DNA of 64,000 nt from Lachnospiraceae bacterium (GCA_016290615.1 JAEEUS010000006.1:1-64000), one strand, 5' to 3'. Shown: positions 34,447 through 43,613, numbered from the stretch's first letter. Translations and numbers: made by a program. The notes: generated from the letters alone by a model not told the origin.

Positions 34447-35979
34447 TTAAACCGGATATGCGTTGTTCTTTGTATCTGCTACGCTCACATCAACCTTTGT
34501 CTGCTGTGCGTCACGATACTTGAAGTAGTCTGTAGCAACCTGAGGGAACAATGCGTAGCTGAGTACGTCCTCATCCTGCTGTTTATACTGCTTCATCTCT
34601 GCCTCGAGTGATTCAAGCTCAGGCTTGTCATGTCCTGTAGCCTCTGCAGAACGCGCTGTAGATCTCTTCTCACCAGGAATAACCTTCTGAATAACTTCTT
34701 CGTTCATAGGCTTAACTGTCTGTCCGTAATTACCTCTTAACAGATCCTTGAACTCACCGGTTGCCATCTTGTATCTCTCGCCCATAAGGACATTGAATAT
34801 AGCCTGCGTACCAACGATCTGTGATGAAGGTGTAACAAGCGGAGGCTCACCACAATCCTTACGAACTCTCGGGATTTCTTCAAGAACATCCTGATATTTA
34901 TCTTCAGCGTTCTGTTCCTTAAGCTGGCTAACCATGTTAGAAAGCATACCGCCGGGTACCTGGTAAAGCAGTGTCTTGATGTTTACGCCAAGAACCTTTG
35001 TGCTCATAAGGCCTGACTCTATGCACTCTTCTCTGTAAGGACGGAAGTAATCAGCGATTTGTGCAAGGATCTTCTGATCAAGTCCCGTATCATAAGGAGT
35101 ACCCTTGAATGTCTCAACCATAACTTCTGTAGCTGGCTGAGATGTACCTAGTGCGAAAGGTGATATTGCACAGTCGATTACGTCAACACCTGCCTCAACT
35201 GCCTTAAGGTATGTCATTGAAGCAACACCAGAGGTGTAATGTGTATGGAGTTGTACAGGAATCTTTGTGCTCTCTTTAAGAGTCTTAACAAGTTCTGCAG
35301 CCTTGTAAGGAACAAGCAGACCTGCCATATCCTTGATGCAGAGTGAATCCGCACCCATCTCTTCGATCTTCTTAGCCATATCTGCCCAGTACTCAAGAGT
35401 ATAGGCATCACCGAGTGTGTATGAAAGAGCGATCTGAGATTCACCTCTTCCTTCCTGCTTTTTGATCTTGTTTGTTGCATCTACGGCTGCCTGTAAGTTT
35501 CTGATATCATTCAGACAGTCAAATATTCTTATTACATCAATACCGTTTGCGATAGACTTCTCAACGAATGCATATACAACATCGTCTGCGTAAGGACGAT
35601 ATCCGAGTATATTCTGTCCTCTGAAGAGCATCTGAAGCTTTGTGTTCTTGAATCCGTCACGAAGCTTTCTTAATCTTTCCCACGGATCTTCCTTAAGGAA
35701 ACGGAGTGAAGCATCAAATGTAGCTCCTCCCCAGCACTCTACAGCGTGGTAGCCTACCTTATCCATTGTTTCAACTATAGGAAGCATTACCTCGGTGGGC
35801 ATTCTTGTGGCGATCAATGACTGATGCGCATCACGAAGAACTGTTTCCATTATGCCAACAGGCTTAGCTTCGATCTTATTTTCAGCCTTCTTAGCAACCT
35901 TTTTATCAGTTGACTTCTTCTCGGCCTTTTCAACCTTGGCTTCGTTTACAGCCTCGTTTTTTGTTTCTTTCTTAGCCAT
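34447..35979 (-). CDS. Oxaloacetate decarboxylase alpha / pyruvate carboxylase subunit B-type carboxyltransferase
   Basis: A 510-residue carboxyltransferase moving CO2 between oxaloacetate/pyruvate and biotin. A Lys/Glu/Ala-rich extension (about residues 1-38) precedes the TIM-barrel core: METVLRDAHQSL, the carbamylated lysine region SLCIKDMAGLL and the metal ligands of QLHTHYTSG. The conserved PcB C-terminal domain follows (to about 470). There is no biotin domain at the C-terminus; the carrier is a separate gene (37205-37576). It is last in an operon with a Na+-pump beta subunit, a gamma/delta subunit and a second, acyl-CoA type carboxyltransferase. The Lys-rich extension is unusual. Confidence 0.88.
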   Translation of the reverse strand: MAKKETKNEAVNEAKVEKAEKKSTDKKVAKKAENKIEAKPVGIMETVLRDAHQSLIATRMPTEVMLPIVETMDKVGYHAVECWGGATFDASLRFLKEDPWERLRKLRDGFKNTKLQMLFRGQNILGYRPYADDVVYAFVEKSIANGIDVIRIFDCLNDIRNLQAAVDATNKIKKQEGRGESQIALSYTLGDAYTLEYWADMAKKIEEMGADSLCIKDMAGLLVPYKAAELVKTLKESTKIPVQLHTHYTSGVASMTYLKAVEAGVDVIDCAISPFALGTSQPATEVMVETFKGTPYDTGLDQKILAQIADYFRPYREECIESGLMSTKVLGVNIKTLLYQVPGGMLSNMVSQLKEQNAEDKYQDVLEEIPRVRKDCGEPPLVTPSSQIVGTQAIFNVLMGERYKMATGEFKDLLRGNYGQTVKPMNEEVIQKVIPGEKRSTARSAEATGHDKPELESLEAEMKQYKQQDEDVLSYALFPQVATDYFKYRDAQQTKVDVSVADTKNNAYPV

Positions 35980-35999
35980 GTTATTTCTCCTTCATTAAT

Positions 36000-37151
36000 T
36001 TAGAATAATCCGAATATCGCCATAAATGTTCCGGCTGCAACAGCAGTTCCTATAACACCTGCAACGTTGGGGCCCATAGCATGCATGAGCAGGAAGTTTG
36101 TAGGATCCGCTTCAGCACCGACCTTCTGTGAAACACGTGCTGCCATGGGAACGGCAGATACACCAGCTGAACCGATGAGAGGATTGGTCTTTCCATGTGT
36201 CAATATGCACATGATCTTACCGAATACAACGCCGGCTGCTGTACCGAAGGCAAATGCGATAAGTCCGAGTGCAACGATCTTAAGTGTTGCAACATTCAGG
36301 AATGCTTCTGCACTTGTTGTTGCACCTACGGATGTACCGAGCAGAATAACAACGATATACATGAGTGCGTTTGAAGCTGTATCTGTAAGCTGTCTTACAA
36401 CTCCTGACTCCTTGAACAGGTTACCTAACATAAGCATACCTACAAGAGGAGCTGTTGTGGGAAGTATAAGACATACAACGATAGTAACAATTATAGGGAA
36501 GAGGATCTTCTCAAGCTTTGAAACCGGACGAAGCTGGTCCATCTTGATCTTTCTCTCCTTCTCTGTTGTCAGAGCTTTCATTATAGGCGGCTGGATGATA
36601 GGAACCAGTGACATATAAGAATATGCCGCAACCGCTATAGGTCCGAGCAGATCTGTCTGCTGCAGCTTACCTGCAAGGAAGATAGATGTAGGTCCGTCTG
36701 CACCACCGATGATAGAGATTGCAGCGGCAGCCTTGTCGTTGAAGCCCATCCATATAGCACCGAAGTAAGCAGCGAAAATACCGAACTGAGCAGCTGCACC
36801 AAGCAAGAAGCTCTTCGGGTTTGCGATCAGCGGACCAAAGTCCGTCATTGCTCCGACACCCATGAAGATGAGTGAAGGAAGTATCGCATATTCATCAAGA
36901 ATATAGAAATAATACAACAATCCGCCGACACCGTTAGGTGAATCATGAAATGACATCATGATGTCGGGGTAAATGTTTACCAGTAACATACCAAATGCAA
37001 TGGGGAGCAGAAGCAGCGGCTCATACTCCTTCTTGATAGCAAGATACAGGAAAAAACATGCTACGGCGATCATTATATAATTTCCATACGTTAAGTTGAA
37101 AAACGCAGTCTGGTGAACCAGATTGTCAAGCGTATTTGTTATATAATCCAT
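36000..37151 (-). CDS. Na+-translocating decarboxylase beta subunit
   Basis: A 383-residue membrane protein with about nine to eleven helices, belonging to the OadB/MmdB/GcdB family. It decarboxylates carboxybiotin and pumps Na+ outward. The catalytic Asp is in [14 protein letters not shown] (about residue 145), and the C-terminal ion-site motif is [36 protein letters not shown] is also diagnostic. It lies between the biotin carrier and the OadA-like gene, each with normal spacing for one operon. Confidence 0.93.
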   Translation of the reverse strand: MDYITNTLDNLVHQTAFFNLTYGNYIMIAVACFFLYLAIKKEYEPLLLLPIAFGMLLVNIYPDIMMSFHDSPNGVGGLLYYFYILDEYAILPSLIFMGVGAMTDFGPLIANPKSFLLGAAAQFGIFAAYFGAIWMGFNDKAAAAISIIGGADGPTSIFLAGKLQQTDLLGPIAVAAYSYMSLVPIIQPPIMKALTTEKERKIKMDQLRPVSKLEKILFPIIVTIVVCLILPTTAPLVGMLMLGNLFKESGVVRQLTDTASNALMYIVVILLGTSVGATTSAEAFLNVATLKIVALGLIAFAFGTAAGVVFGKIMCILTHGKTNPLIGSAGVSAVPMAARVSQKVGAEADPTNFLLMHAMGPNVAGVIGTAVAAGTFMAIFGLF

Positions 37152-37204
37152 TTTGTTTTTCCTCCGAAATCAGGCTTACGCCCTTAGTACAAGTTTGAAA
37201 CTCA

Positions 37205-37576
37205 TTAGTTGAGTGTTGCAAGGCATGCACCTGCTTCACAGGGATCGCCTACTGCACAATCAATACTTGCTACTGTTCCGTCCTGAGGAGCTACAACAGG
37301 GATTTCCATCTTCATAGCTTCGATGATAACAACTGCATCGCCCTTCTTAACAGCCTGACCAACACTTGCTTCGATCTTAAATACCTTACCAGCAGCACCG
37401 GCCTCAACCTTTACGCTGCCTGCGCCTGCGCTTGCCTTGGGAGCTGCTGCAGGAGCTGCCTTAGGTGCAGCCTTGGGAGCTGCCTTGGGAGCTGCTGCGG
37501 GTGCACCGCTTGAAGCACCTTCTTCAACAACTACATCATATACATTGCCATTAACTGTAATGGTATAATTCTTCAT
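37205..37576 (-). CDS. Biotin carboxyl carrier protein
   Basis: A 123-residue biotin carrier. The N-terminal strand MKNYTITVNGNVYDVVVEE is followed by a flexible Ala/Pro/Lys linker made of repeated AAPK units (about 22-52). The biotinyl domain comes next (about 53-123) with the target lysine in VIIEAMKMEIPV. The mobile linker lets biotin visit both carboxyltransferases and the beta subunit. The AAPK repeats are encoded by near-identical DNA, so length variation among strains is likely. Confidence 0.95.
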   Translation of the reverse strand: MKNYTITVNGNVYDVVVEEGASSGAPAAAPKAAPKAAPKAAPAAAPKASAGAGSVKVEAGAAGKVFKIEASVGQAVKKGDAVVIIEAMKMEIPVVAPQDGTVASIDCAVGDPCEAGACLATLN

Positions 37577-37609
37577 TTTTAAATCCTCCGATTTTAATAT
37601 ATTAATGAA

Positions 37610-37945
37610 CTATCTGATTCTTCTAATAGAACGAACAACATATCCGCTGCCTGCGCTAGAACTTCCTTCGTAAGCTGCGATCGCTGCACTTATTACAGCT
37701 ATGAGTTCGGTATCATCCTGTGCTTCTTCGCCTGCCACTATCTGTTCTACAGCCTTGTCAACACTTGTCTTCTCTTCTTTCTTCTCGCCTCTGTTCTCAA
37801 AAACACTTAAGAGCTTGAATGAAGAAATAAGAAGCATGATCAGTATCAGTACGCAAAATACTGTACCCATACCAAGCAGAGTGTTCATACCGGCTTTAGC
37901 CATCATATCCGACATGCTCTCAGCAACATGCAAATAACTAATCAT
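37610..37945 (-). CDS. Decarboxylase gamma/delta subunit (OadG family)
   Basis: A 111-residue subunit with one membrane helix (about residues 20-44, LLGMGTVFCVLILIMLLIS), a charged cytoplasmic stretch and a C-terminal ending AVISAAIAAYEGSS then GYVVRSIRRIR. That ending is typical of OadG/MmdD-type anchoring subunits of Na+ pump decarboxylases. It would hold the carboxyltransferase to the membrane beta subunit. Position between the acyl-CoA carboxyltransferase and the biotin carrier supports this. Confidence 0.85.
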   Translation of the reverse strand: MISYLHVAESMSDMMAKAGMNTLLGMGTVFCVLILIMLLISSFKLLSVFENRGEKKEEKTSVDKAVEQIVAGEEAQDDTELIAVISAAIAAYEGSSSAGSGYVVRSIRRIR

Positions 37946-37959
37946 AAAGACCGTCCTTT

Positions 37960-39393
37960 CTACAGTACTGCGCCGTGCTTCTTGGCTACTGTATCAACTG
38001 CCTTTGTAAACAGCATATCGAATGCACCGATAAGATACTTACGTGTTTCTGCAGGAGCGATGATAGTATCAACATATCCTCTTGCTGCAGCTGCATCTAT
38101 ACTGTTCTGGAGTGCTTCATAATCCTTTGCACAAGCATCGATCTCATCTGCGCTCTTTCCATCACACATGATCTTTGCTGCAAGTTTTGAATCCATCATA
38201 CCGATGGAAGCGCTGTCCCATGCAAATGTCATGTCTGCACCGAGTGCCTTTGAATTCATTATGCTGTATGCTGTTCCGTAAGCCTTGCCTATAACAACAT
38301 TCACCTTCGGTACTGTTGCATTTGCAAATACATATGTGAGCTTAGCGGCAGCCTTTGCAAGCTTCTTTTCAGAGCACTTGCAAGCTTTGAATCCTGCTAC
38401 ATTTGTAAGTGTAAGAACAGGGATCTCGAAAGCGTCACAGAAGTTAACTAATGAAGCAGCCTTTTCACAGCCCTTAGCTGAAAGAGCATTATCAAACTTC
38501 TCAACTTCCTTGCCTTCCTCATCATAAATTGCAGTCCTGTTTGCAACAACACCGACTGTAGCTCCGTTGAGCTTTATGAATCCCGTTACCATATCCTTGG
38601 CATAATCTGCCTTTGTCTCGAAGAATGCATTGTCATCTGCGATCATTGAGATTGCTATAGATGTGTCTGCAACTGCATTCTCGATACCGTCGCAGAGTCT
38701 GTTAAGATCATCTTCGCATTCAACAAATGATGTATCTGTATCGCAGTTTGCAGGAAGCATGCATACGAGCTCGCGAATCTGAGCGAAGATCGTTGCTTCA
38801 TCAGCTACAACATCTACGATACCGGCTTCTTCAGACTGGAACTTAGCTGAAGATGTGTCGCATTTAGCTGTGCTGTTTCCTTCGATAGCGTTCGGAGAGT
38901 TAACAAAGAGTTTAGCCTTGCTCTCCTCCATAAATGTGAAATCTGTAAGTGTCGGAATTAGTGCAAGTCCGCCACCGCATGAACCGAATACTGCTGTGAT
39001 CTGAGGAACAACACCTGAAGCGGCAGCCTGTGCAGCGTATATCTCGCCGAATGCATTAAGTGCATCACAAGCCTCCTCAAGTCTCAGTCCGGCAGAATCG
39101 ATAAGTCCGATAACAGGTGCACCGGTCTTAACAGCCAGTTCATAGAGTCCCGCAATCTTTTTAGCATGCATCTCGCCAACGCTTCCGCCAAGAACAGAAG
39201 CATCCTGAGCATACACATACACGAGATTGCCGTCGATAACTCCGTAACCGGTTACAACACCGTCAGAAGGAGTCTTAGCTTGTTTCAGATTAAAATCAGT
39301 GTTTCTGGCTGTAACCTTGGCACCGATCTCAACGAAACTGTTCTCATCGAGCAGAGCAGCGATACGTCCGCTCGCGCTTGTAGTAGTACTCAT
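37960..39393 (-). CDS. Acyl-CoA carboxyltransferase subunit (MmdA-like, divergent)
   Basis: A 477-residue protein with two crotonase-fold halves, as in the alpha subunits of methylmalonyl-CoA decarboxylase and propionyl-CoA carboxylase. The N-half has GVVTGYGVIDGNLVYVYAQD, GGSVGEMHAKKIAGL and FGSCGGGLA; the C-half has ATVPKVNVVIGKAYGTAYS. It is shorter than usual. Typical C-half motifs are altered: TNVAGFKACKCSEKK where DVPGFLPG is expected, and FAWDSA for AWP. The acyl-CoA used is therefore unclear. The ATG at 39391-39393 has GGAGGG upstream. A longer frame back to 39519 crosses the upstream terminator and is rejected. First gene of the operon. Confidence 0.82.
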   Translation of the reverse strand: MSTTTSASGRIAALLDENSFVEIGAKVTARNTDFNLKQAKTPSDGVVTGYGVIDGNLVYVYAQDASVLGGSVGEMHAKKIAGLYELAVKTGAPVIGLIDSAGLRLEEACDALNAFGEIYAAQAAASGVVPQITAVFGSCGGGLALIPTLTDFTFMEESKAKLFVNSPNAIEGNSTAKCDTSSAKFQSEEAGIVDVVADEATIFAQIRELVCMLPANCDTDTSFVECEDDLNRLCDGIENAVADTSIAISMIADDNAFFETKADYAKDMVTGFIKLNGATVGVVANRTAIYDEEGKEVEKFDNALSAKGCEKAASLVNFCDAFEIPVLTLTNVAGFKACKCSEKKLAKAAAKLTYVFANATVPKVNVVIGKAYGTAYSIMNSKALGADMTFAWDSASIGMMDSKLAAKIMCDGKSADEIDACAKDYEALQNSIDAAAARGYVDTIIAPAETRKYLIGAFDMLFTKAVDTVAKKHGAVL

Positions 39394-39483
39394 TAAAAAG
39401 CCCTCCGTATATAAATATTTTAAATAATTTATGCATAAAAGCCCAAATTTTGAGCCAAACCGCACCAAATAACAGTATAGCAT

Positions 39484-39517
39484 AAAAAAGAGGAAAGAAA
39501 AAGCGGTTTCTTTCCTC
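39484..39517 (-). terminator. Terminator of the diguanylate cyclase gene at 39550
   Basis: GAGGAAAGAAA (39490-39500) pairs with TTTCTTTCCTC (39507-39517). On the minus strand TTTTTT follows (39484-39489). Confidence 0.88.
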
Positions 39518-39549
39518 ATTTTTACACATTTTGTTAATATATTTACGAT

Positions 39550-40935
39550 TTATTCTTTCTCTCTTATCTCGCTTAACTCTTTCACATAATCCGTGTCGTC
39601 ACTCTGTGCTGTCACAACAGTTGTTTCATTAGGAGTCACTATCCTGTTCCTGCCGTTTTGCTTACCGATATACAACAGTTCATCAGCTTCCTTGACGATA
39701 TCGTCTATATCTCTCGTATCACCCTGAACAAGACCGAACGTCATTGTAAGTCCGAGTTTATTTGATTCATACTCAATCACATGATCAAGCACCTTTTGTC
39801 TTAACACCTTCAAAAGTCCAAATGCCTTGTCAAGATCAGCATCCTCAAAGATTATAAGAAATTCCTCTCCGCCCCATCTTACGGCAAATCCCTTGCCAAG
39901 CATGTATTCATTGAATATCGAAGCGATATCACGGAGTACCAGGTCTCCACAGTCATGGCCGTAGGTATCATTAAACTTCTTGAAGTAATCAATATCTCCC
40001 ATGCAGACACAATACTTGACTCCGGCCTGGTTATACTGAGACTGCGTATATGCTATCTTGCTTGCTCCGACTCTTCTTGTATAAAGCCTTGTGAGAGTAT
40101 CCCTTTCAATCATCTCTCTTAAGAACTTCTGAACTCCTCTTGAGAATCGTCCCATATCTCCGAGCTCATCCTGTCTGTCAGTGATCTCTTTGTCAATCTC
40201 TGCATTAAGATTGCCTTTTGATATCTCGTTTAAGAACTTCTTTTCCTTGTTTATCGCATCTACCAGGCTTCTTGCCGGATAAAAGCTCATCCATGCCGCA
40301 ATAAGTGTCATGATCAGTGTAACTATCGGTATAAAGAAAAGCGAACCTGAGCTTTCTTTCTCGACCTGAGCCGTAGGTTTCCCCACAGATATCATACCGA
40401 TGCACTTGCCATCGGAATTAACGAGTGGTTTGTAAATGATAAAGAACTTGGTCCCGTTTATCACTATGTTGTTGTAAAACTGTTCACTCTTTCCGTTTAT
40501 TACGGCATCTGAGACTATCTTGTTGGAGATCGTATAATGAGCATCCTCTCCTATCGTCTGGCTTATCGTAGTAAGCATTCTGATATCAAGGAAGAATACG
40601 GTTATATCAACTCCGGTATCTTTCTTGAACGATTCAAGGACTTCTTCGGTATCGTTTATTTCAGCTTCACCCTTATACAGCTTGTATTCGGTCTCCGATA
40701 TCTTTTCGGCTTTATAATCGCCGGGGTATACCGAGTCATAATATGCCTCTACAAACTCAGCTACATTGCTTAAGTTTCTTCTTACCTCTTTTTGAATCGC
40801 CCATGAAAAAACATAATAACTCAGTATAGTGACTACGATCCCCATTAAAATGATGGGAACAATGGTCATTATCCTGAGTTTATGCTTAAGACCTCTTTTT
40901 ATTTTATTCTTTTGAGTATTTTCTTCTTTAGCCAT
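39550..40935 (-). CDS. Membrane-bound diguanylate cyclase with extracytoplasmic sensor
   Basis: A 461-residue signalling protein: basic N-terminus, membrane helix (about 22-48), an extracytoplasmic Cache-like domain (about 50-200), second helix (about 203-222), a HAMP-like linker, then a GGDEF domain (about 290-440). It would make cyclic di-GMP: MGDIDYFKKFNDTYGHDCGD and RWGGEEFLIIF are intact. The inhibitory RxxD site before GGEEF is absent (LGKG instead), so product inhibition through that site is not expected. GAGG precedes the ATG. It lies 16 bp after a small acidic protein gene and downstream of scpA and scpB. Confidence 0.92.
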   Translation of the reverse strand: MAKEENTQKNKIKRGLKHKLRIMTIVPIILMGIVVTILSYYVFSWAIQKEVRRNLSNVAEFVEAYYDSVYPGDYKAEKISETEYKLYKGEAEINDTEEVLESFKKDTGVDITVFFLDIRMLTTISQTIGEDAHYTISNKIVSDAVINGKSEQFYNNIVINGTKFFIIYKPLVNSDGKCIGMISVGKPTAQVEKESSGSLFFIPIVTLIMTLIAAWMSFYPARSLVDAINKEKKFLNEISKGNLNAEIDKEITDRQDELGDMGRFSRGVQKFLREMIERDTLTRLYTRRVGASKIAYTQSQYNQAGVKYCVCMGDIDYFKKFNDTYGHDCGDLVLRDIASIFNEYMLGKGFAVRWGGEEFLIIFEDADLDKAFGLLKVLRQKVLDHVIEYESNKLGLTMTFGLVQGDTRDIDDIVKEADELLYIGKQNGRNRIVTPNETTVVTAQSDDTDYVKELSEIREKE

Positions 40936-40951
40936 TGATCAGCCTCACAGT

Positions 40952-41266
40952 CTACATCTGCAATCCGAGATCCTCAAGCGACATCTGTACGCTGTCTTCA
41001 TTAAGCAGCATATCCATATCACTTTCATCGATGACAACATCTTCAAATGCGTTTTCAAGATCATCGTCGTCATCATCAAGGAACGCTTCCTGTCTGACAG
41101 AAAAGCTGGCATGATAATCCATCTTTAAGAGAAGTTCCCTTACAGTGCTTACTGTCTTTTTCATCTGATCGGTTTCTTTGATGAGAACCGTGATAACAGA
41201 ATTGTCATCAACCACACTGTAACCCGCTTTTCTAAGTCCGGCCTTTGCTTCTTCTTTCGAAATCAT
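40952..41266 (-). CDS. Small acidic protein of unknown function
   Basis: A 104-residue protein I do not recognise. The first half is mixed alpha/beta (KEEAKAGLRKAGYSVVDD, then SVITVLIKETDQMKKTVSTV). The second half is strongly acidic, with six Asp in a row (about 64-69) followed by more Asp/Glu and Met. There is no signal or membrane segment. It sits 16 bp after scpB and 16 bp before the diguanylate cyclase, so it is in the same operon. It could be a partner of the chromosome-segregation proteins, but nothing in the sequence proves that. Confidence 0.7.
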   Translation of the reverse strand: MISKEEAKAGLRKAGYSVVDDNSVITVLIKETDQMKKTVSTVRELLLKMDYHASFSVRQEAFLDDDDDDLENAFEDVVIDESDMDMLLNEDSVQMSLEDLGLQM

Positions 41267-41282
41267 CTCTACCCCTATCGTA

Positions 41283-41852
41283 TCATATATTAAGCTGGAG
41301 TGAAACCTCCTGCTCAGCCTGCTCTCTGAATTCTTCCTTCTGAACCTGGCTTACTTCAGGAAGATCATCTAGCGACTTGACTCCGAAGCTTCTTAAGAAC
41401 TGTTCCGTTGTACCAAAAAGGATCGGTCTTCCCGGAGCGTCCATTCTTCCCAGTTCCTTTACAAGGTCAAGCTCTATAAGCTTGTTTATGGCATGCGAGC
41501 AGTCAACGCCTCTTATCTTTTCTATATCCGCCTTTGTAACAGGCTGTTTGTAAGCGATTATTGAAAGCGTCTCAAGTACCGTATCGGTAAGCGTATACTT
41601 TCTCTCGCTCTTTGTTATATCTATCAGATATTCATACATTTCAGGCTTGCTGCACATCTGATAGGCTTCATCTATCTCCGTGATGGTTATCCCTCTGTTT
41701 GAAGAGTCCATCTTCTTTTTCATCTTTTCAACGATATCCCTAACTTCCTTAGGTGTAGCCTCGATAAGTTCAGCCAGTCTTGATATCTTGACACAAGAGC
41801 CCATGGAGAAAAGAACCGCCTCAATGACAGCCTCCTGTCTATCCTTGTTCAT
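41283..41852 (-). CDS. scpB: Segregation and condensation protein B
   Basis: A 189-residue winged-helix protein that binds ScpA and SMC in the bacterial condensin complex. Typical segments are EAVIEAVLFSMGSCVKISRLAELIE at the start, LETLSIIAYKQPVTKADIEKIRGVDC in the middle and LGRMDAPGRPILFGTTEQFLRSFG near the end. It follows scpA by 26 bp. The order scpA, scpB is conserved in Firmicutes. Confidence 0.96.
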   Translation of the reverse strand: MNKDRQEAVIEAVLFSMGSCVKISRLAELIEATPKEVRDIVEKMKKKMDSSNRGITITEIDEAYQMCSKPEMYEYLIDITKSERKYTLTDTVLETLSIIAYKQPVTKADIEKIRGVDCSHAINKLIELDLVKELGRMDAPGRPILFGTTEQFLRSFGVKSLDDLPEVSQVQKEEFREQAEQEVSLQLNI

Positions 41853-41878
41853 ACCTTACCTCAATTCCAACAAATATA

Positions 41879-42667
41879 TTAAATGACCGTCTCAAGGTCG
41901 ATAAAAGCCATCTTGCTCTCTGCATCCTTTGCTACCGTTATCAGAATATCGTCAAAGATGCTGTCCTGAACTATCTCTATGATACCGACTTTTATAAGCT
42001 CAAGAACAACAAGGAAAGTAACTATTATCTCCATCTTGCTGTTCTGCTTTTCCAAAAGATCTCTGAAGCTCATGGTATCATGCTCGAGTATGTATTCCTT
42101 TATATATCTGGTCTTATCCTCAAGCTCGATCTCATCCTTTTCGATATTGCCGAACTGGCTTCTGATCGGATCGATCTTGTCTTCCTTACGCTTAAGTGTC
42201 TCTCTGAATATTCGATGTAAGCTCTGCAGATTTACTTCGCCGATAAGATAGTCATAATCGATCGGCGGCTGATATTTCTTCACTTCATCAGGAAGCGTTT
42301 CAGACTTGTAGACAAATCTCTGTGCACCCATCTGCATATCCTTGAGTTCAAAGGACATGTATTTGAACATCTTGTATTCAAGAAGCTTCTGAACAAGTTC
42401 CGCTCTAGGATCCTCTTCCTCACCGTCTTCATTGACTTCCTTGGGAAGCAACATCTTGCACTTTATATCAAGCAAGGTTGCGGCCATGAGTAAAAATTCA
42501 CTCATGACATTCATATCCTCTGTCTCCATCTTTCTGATGTATTCTAGATACTGCTCAGTAATGGTGACTATCGGTATGTCATAGATATCAACCTTATTCT
42601 TTTCGATAAGATGAAGCAGAAGGTCCAAAGGCCCTTCAAACACTTCAAGTTTAACTTCTATAGCCAT
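41879..42667 (-). CDS. scpA: Segregation and condensation protein A
   Basis: A 262-residue kleisin subunit bridging the SMC heads. KLEVFEGPLDLLLHLIEKNKVDIYDI stands at the N-terminus, MSEFLLMAATLLDIKCKMLLP follows, and a C-terminal winged helix includes VTFLVVLELIKVG. The ATG at 42665-42667 (MAIEVKL) has GAGG five bases upstream; an ATG 15 codons earlier lacks a site. It is followed by scpB. Confidence 0.96.
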   Translation of the reverse strand: MAIEVKLEVFEGPLDLLLHLIEKNKVDIYDIPIVTITEQYLEYIRKMETEDMNVMSEFLLMAATLLDIKCKMLLPKEVNEDGEEEDPRAELVQKLLEYKMFKYMSFELKDMQMGAQRFVYKSETLPDEVKKYQPPIDYDYLIGEVNLQSLHRIFRETLKRKEDKIDPIRSQFGNIEKDEIELEDKTRYIKEYILEHDTMSFRDLLEKQNSKMEIIVTFLVVLELIKVGIIEIVQDSIFDDILITVAKDAESKMAFIDLETVI

Positions 42668-42748
42668 AACTACCTCTGTATCAATATATTGTGGTCTATC
42701 ATGTGCCCACACTCATCTATTGTACAAAATGTAGTGTCTTTTTGCAAG

Positions 42749-43606
42749 TCAAACTTTCTTTATATCAATAATGCAAAGTTCGCATGGATTAAAGATCCTT
42801 AAAGGCAGGGTATGGCTTCCAAGGCCCTTGCTGACAACCATCTTTGAGCCGTTAAGATCATATATTCCACCGTCATATTTAGGGAAAAGGCTTAGTCTAG
42901 CCGAGACCATTCCGCCTATAAACGGAAATCTTACAATGCCACCATGAAAATGTCCCGAAAGAACAAGATCGGCTTCACTCGAATAAGCATCATAGAATTC
43001 AGGATTATGAGCCAAAAGGATTCTGTAGTGATCCTGTTTTCTCTCTCCCGTCATCTCTCTTACATATGACGGCTCCATTATCACCTTTGATCCGCGCTTA
43101 TAATACTTTCTTTCTATCTCAAGACCCTGAAGATCGATGTTGAATTCTTCAAGATACTTTCCTTCATTTCTAAGCAGTATCGCCTTTGCGCCTTTTATCC
43201 CTTCAGCGAGTTTATCAAAATTATCCCCGAAATCCTCTCTGTACAGATACATGCGGTATTCATGATTGCCTATGCCGTAGAATACCTTTTTATCAGCAAA
43301 TGAAGCAACAAGCTCAACAGCCCTCTTTATCGCAGCCTCGTGTGCTTCTCCTGCTCTTGACGTTACCATATCTCCGCCCATCACGATTATATCGGGATTG
43401 CATGCATTTACGGCATCTATCAGCTTTTGATTATCATTTCCGTGCGTATTTCCGTGAAGATCTGAAAGAAACGCTATGGTGCAGTCCTTTTTTATCTTTT
43501 CCGATGATAATGAATATCTGGACACAATAAGTCTGTTATTATCTATCGCACTAATAACAATTACGAACACTATTAAGATTGTTAGGATTAAAGCAATGAT
43601 TTCCAT
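42749..43606 (-). CDS. Membrane-anchored metallophosphoesterase
   Basis: A 285-residue calcineurin-like phosphoesterase with one N-terminal membrane helix (about residues 3-20). Metal-binding motifs are complete: AFLSDLHGNTHG, IVMGGDMVTS, YGIGNHEYR, LLAHNPEF and LSGHFHGG. The substrate is unknown; members of this group have been linked to lipid or nucleotide pyrophosphate hydrolysis. I start at the ATG 43604-43606. It has no Shine-Dalgarno, but TGA-TATAAT ends seven bases upstream, so transcription may begin at the ATG itself. Longer starts reach into the rpsU terminator. Confidence 0.85.
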   Translation of the reverse strand: MEIIALILTILIVFVIVISAIDNNRLIVSRYSLSSEKIKKDCTIAFLSDLHGNTHGNDNQKLIDAVNACNPDIIVMGGDMVTSRAGEAHEAAIKRAVELVASFADKKVFYGIGNHEYRMYLYREDFGDNFDKLAEGIKGAKAILLRNEGKYLEEFNIDLQGLEIERKYYKRGSKVIMEPSYVREMTGERKQDHYRILLAHNPEFYDAYSSEADLVLSGHFHGGIVRFPFIGGMVSARLSLFPKYDGGIYDLNGSKMVVSKGLGSHTLPLRIFNPCELCIIDIKKV

Positions 43607-43613
43607 GTCAGTT

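Noticed and set aside
39394-39519. Extension of the MmdA-like gene to an upstream ATG at 39519
   Set aside because: It would run across the terminator hairpin of the previous gene. The ATG at 39391-39393 has GGAGGG at proper distance and matches the family start.
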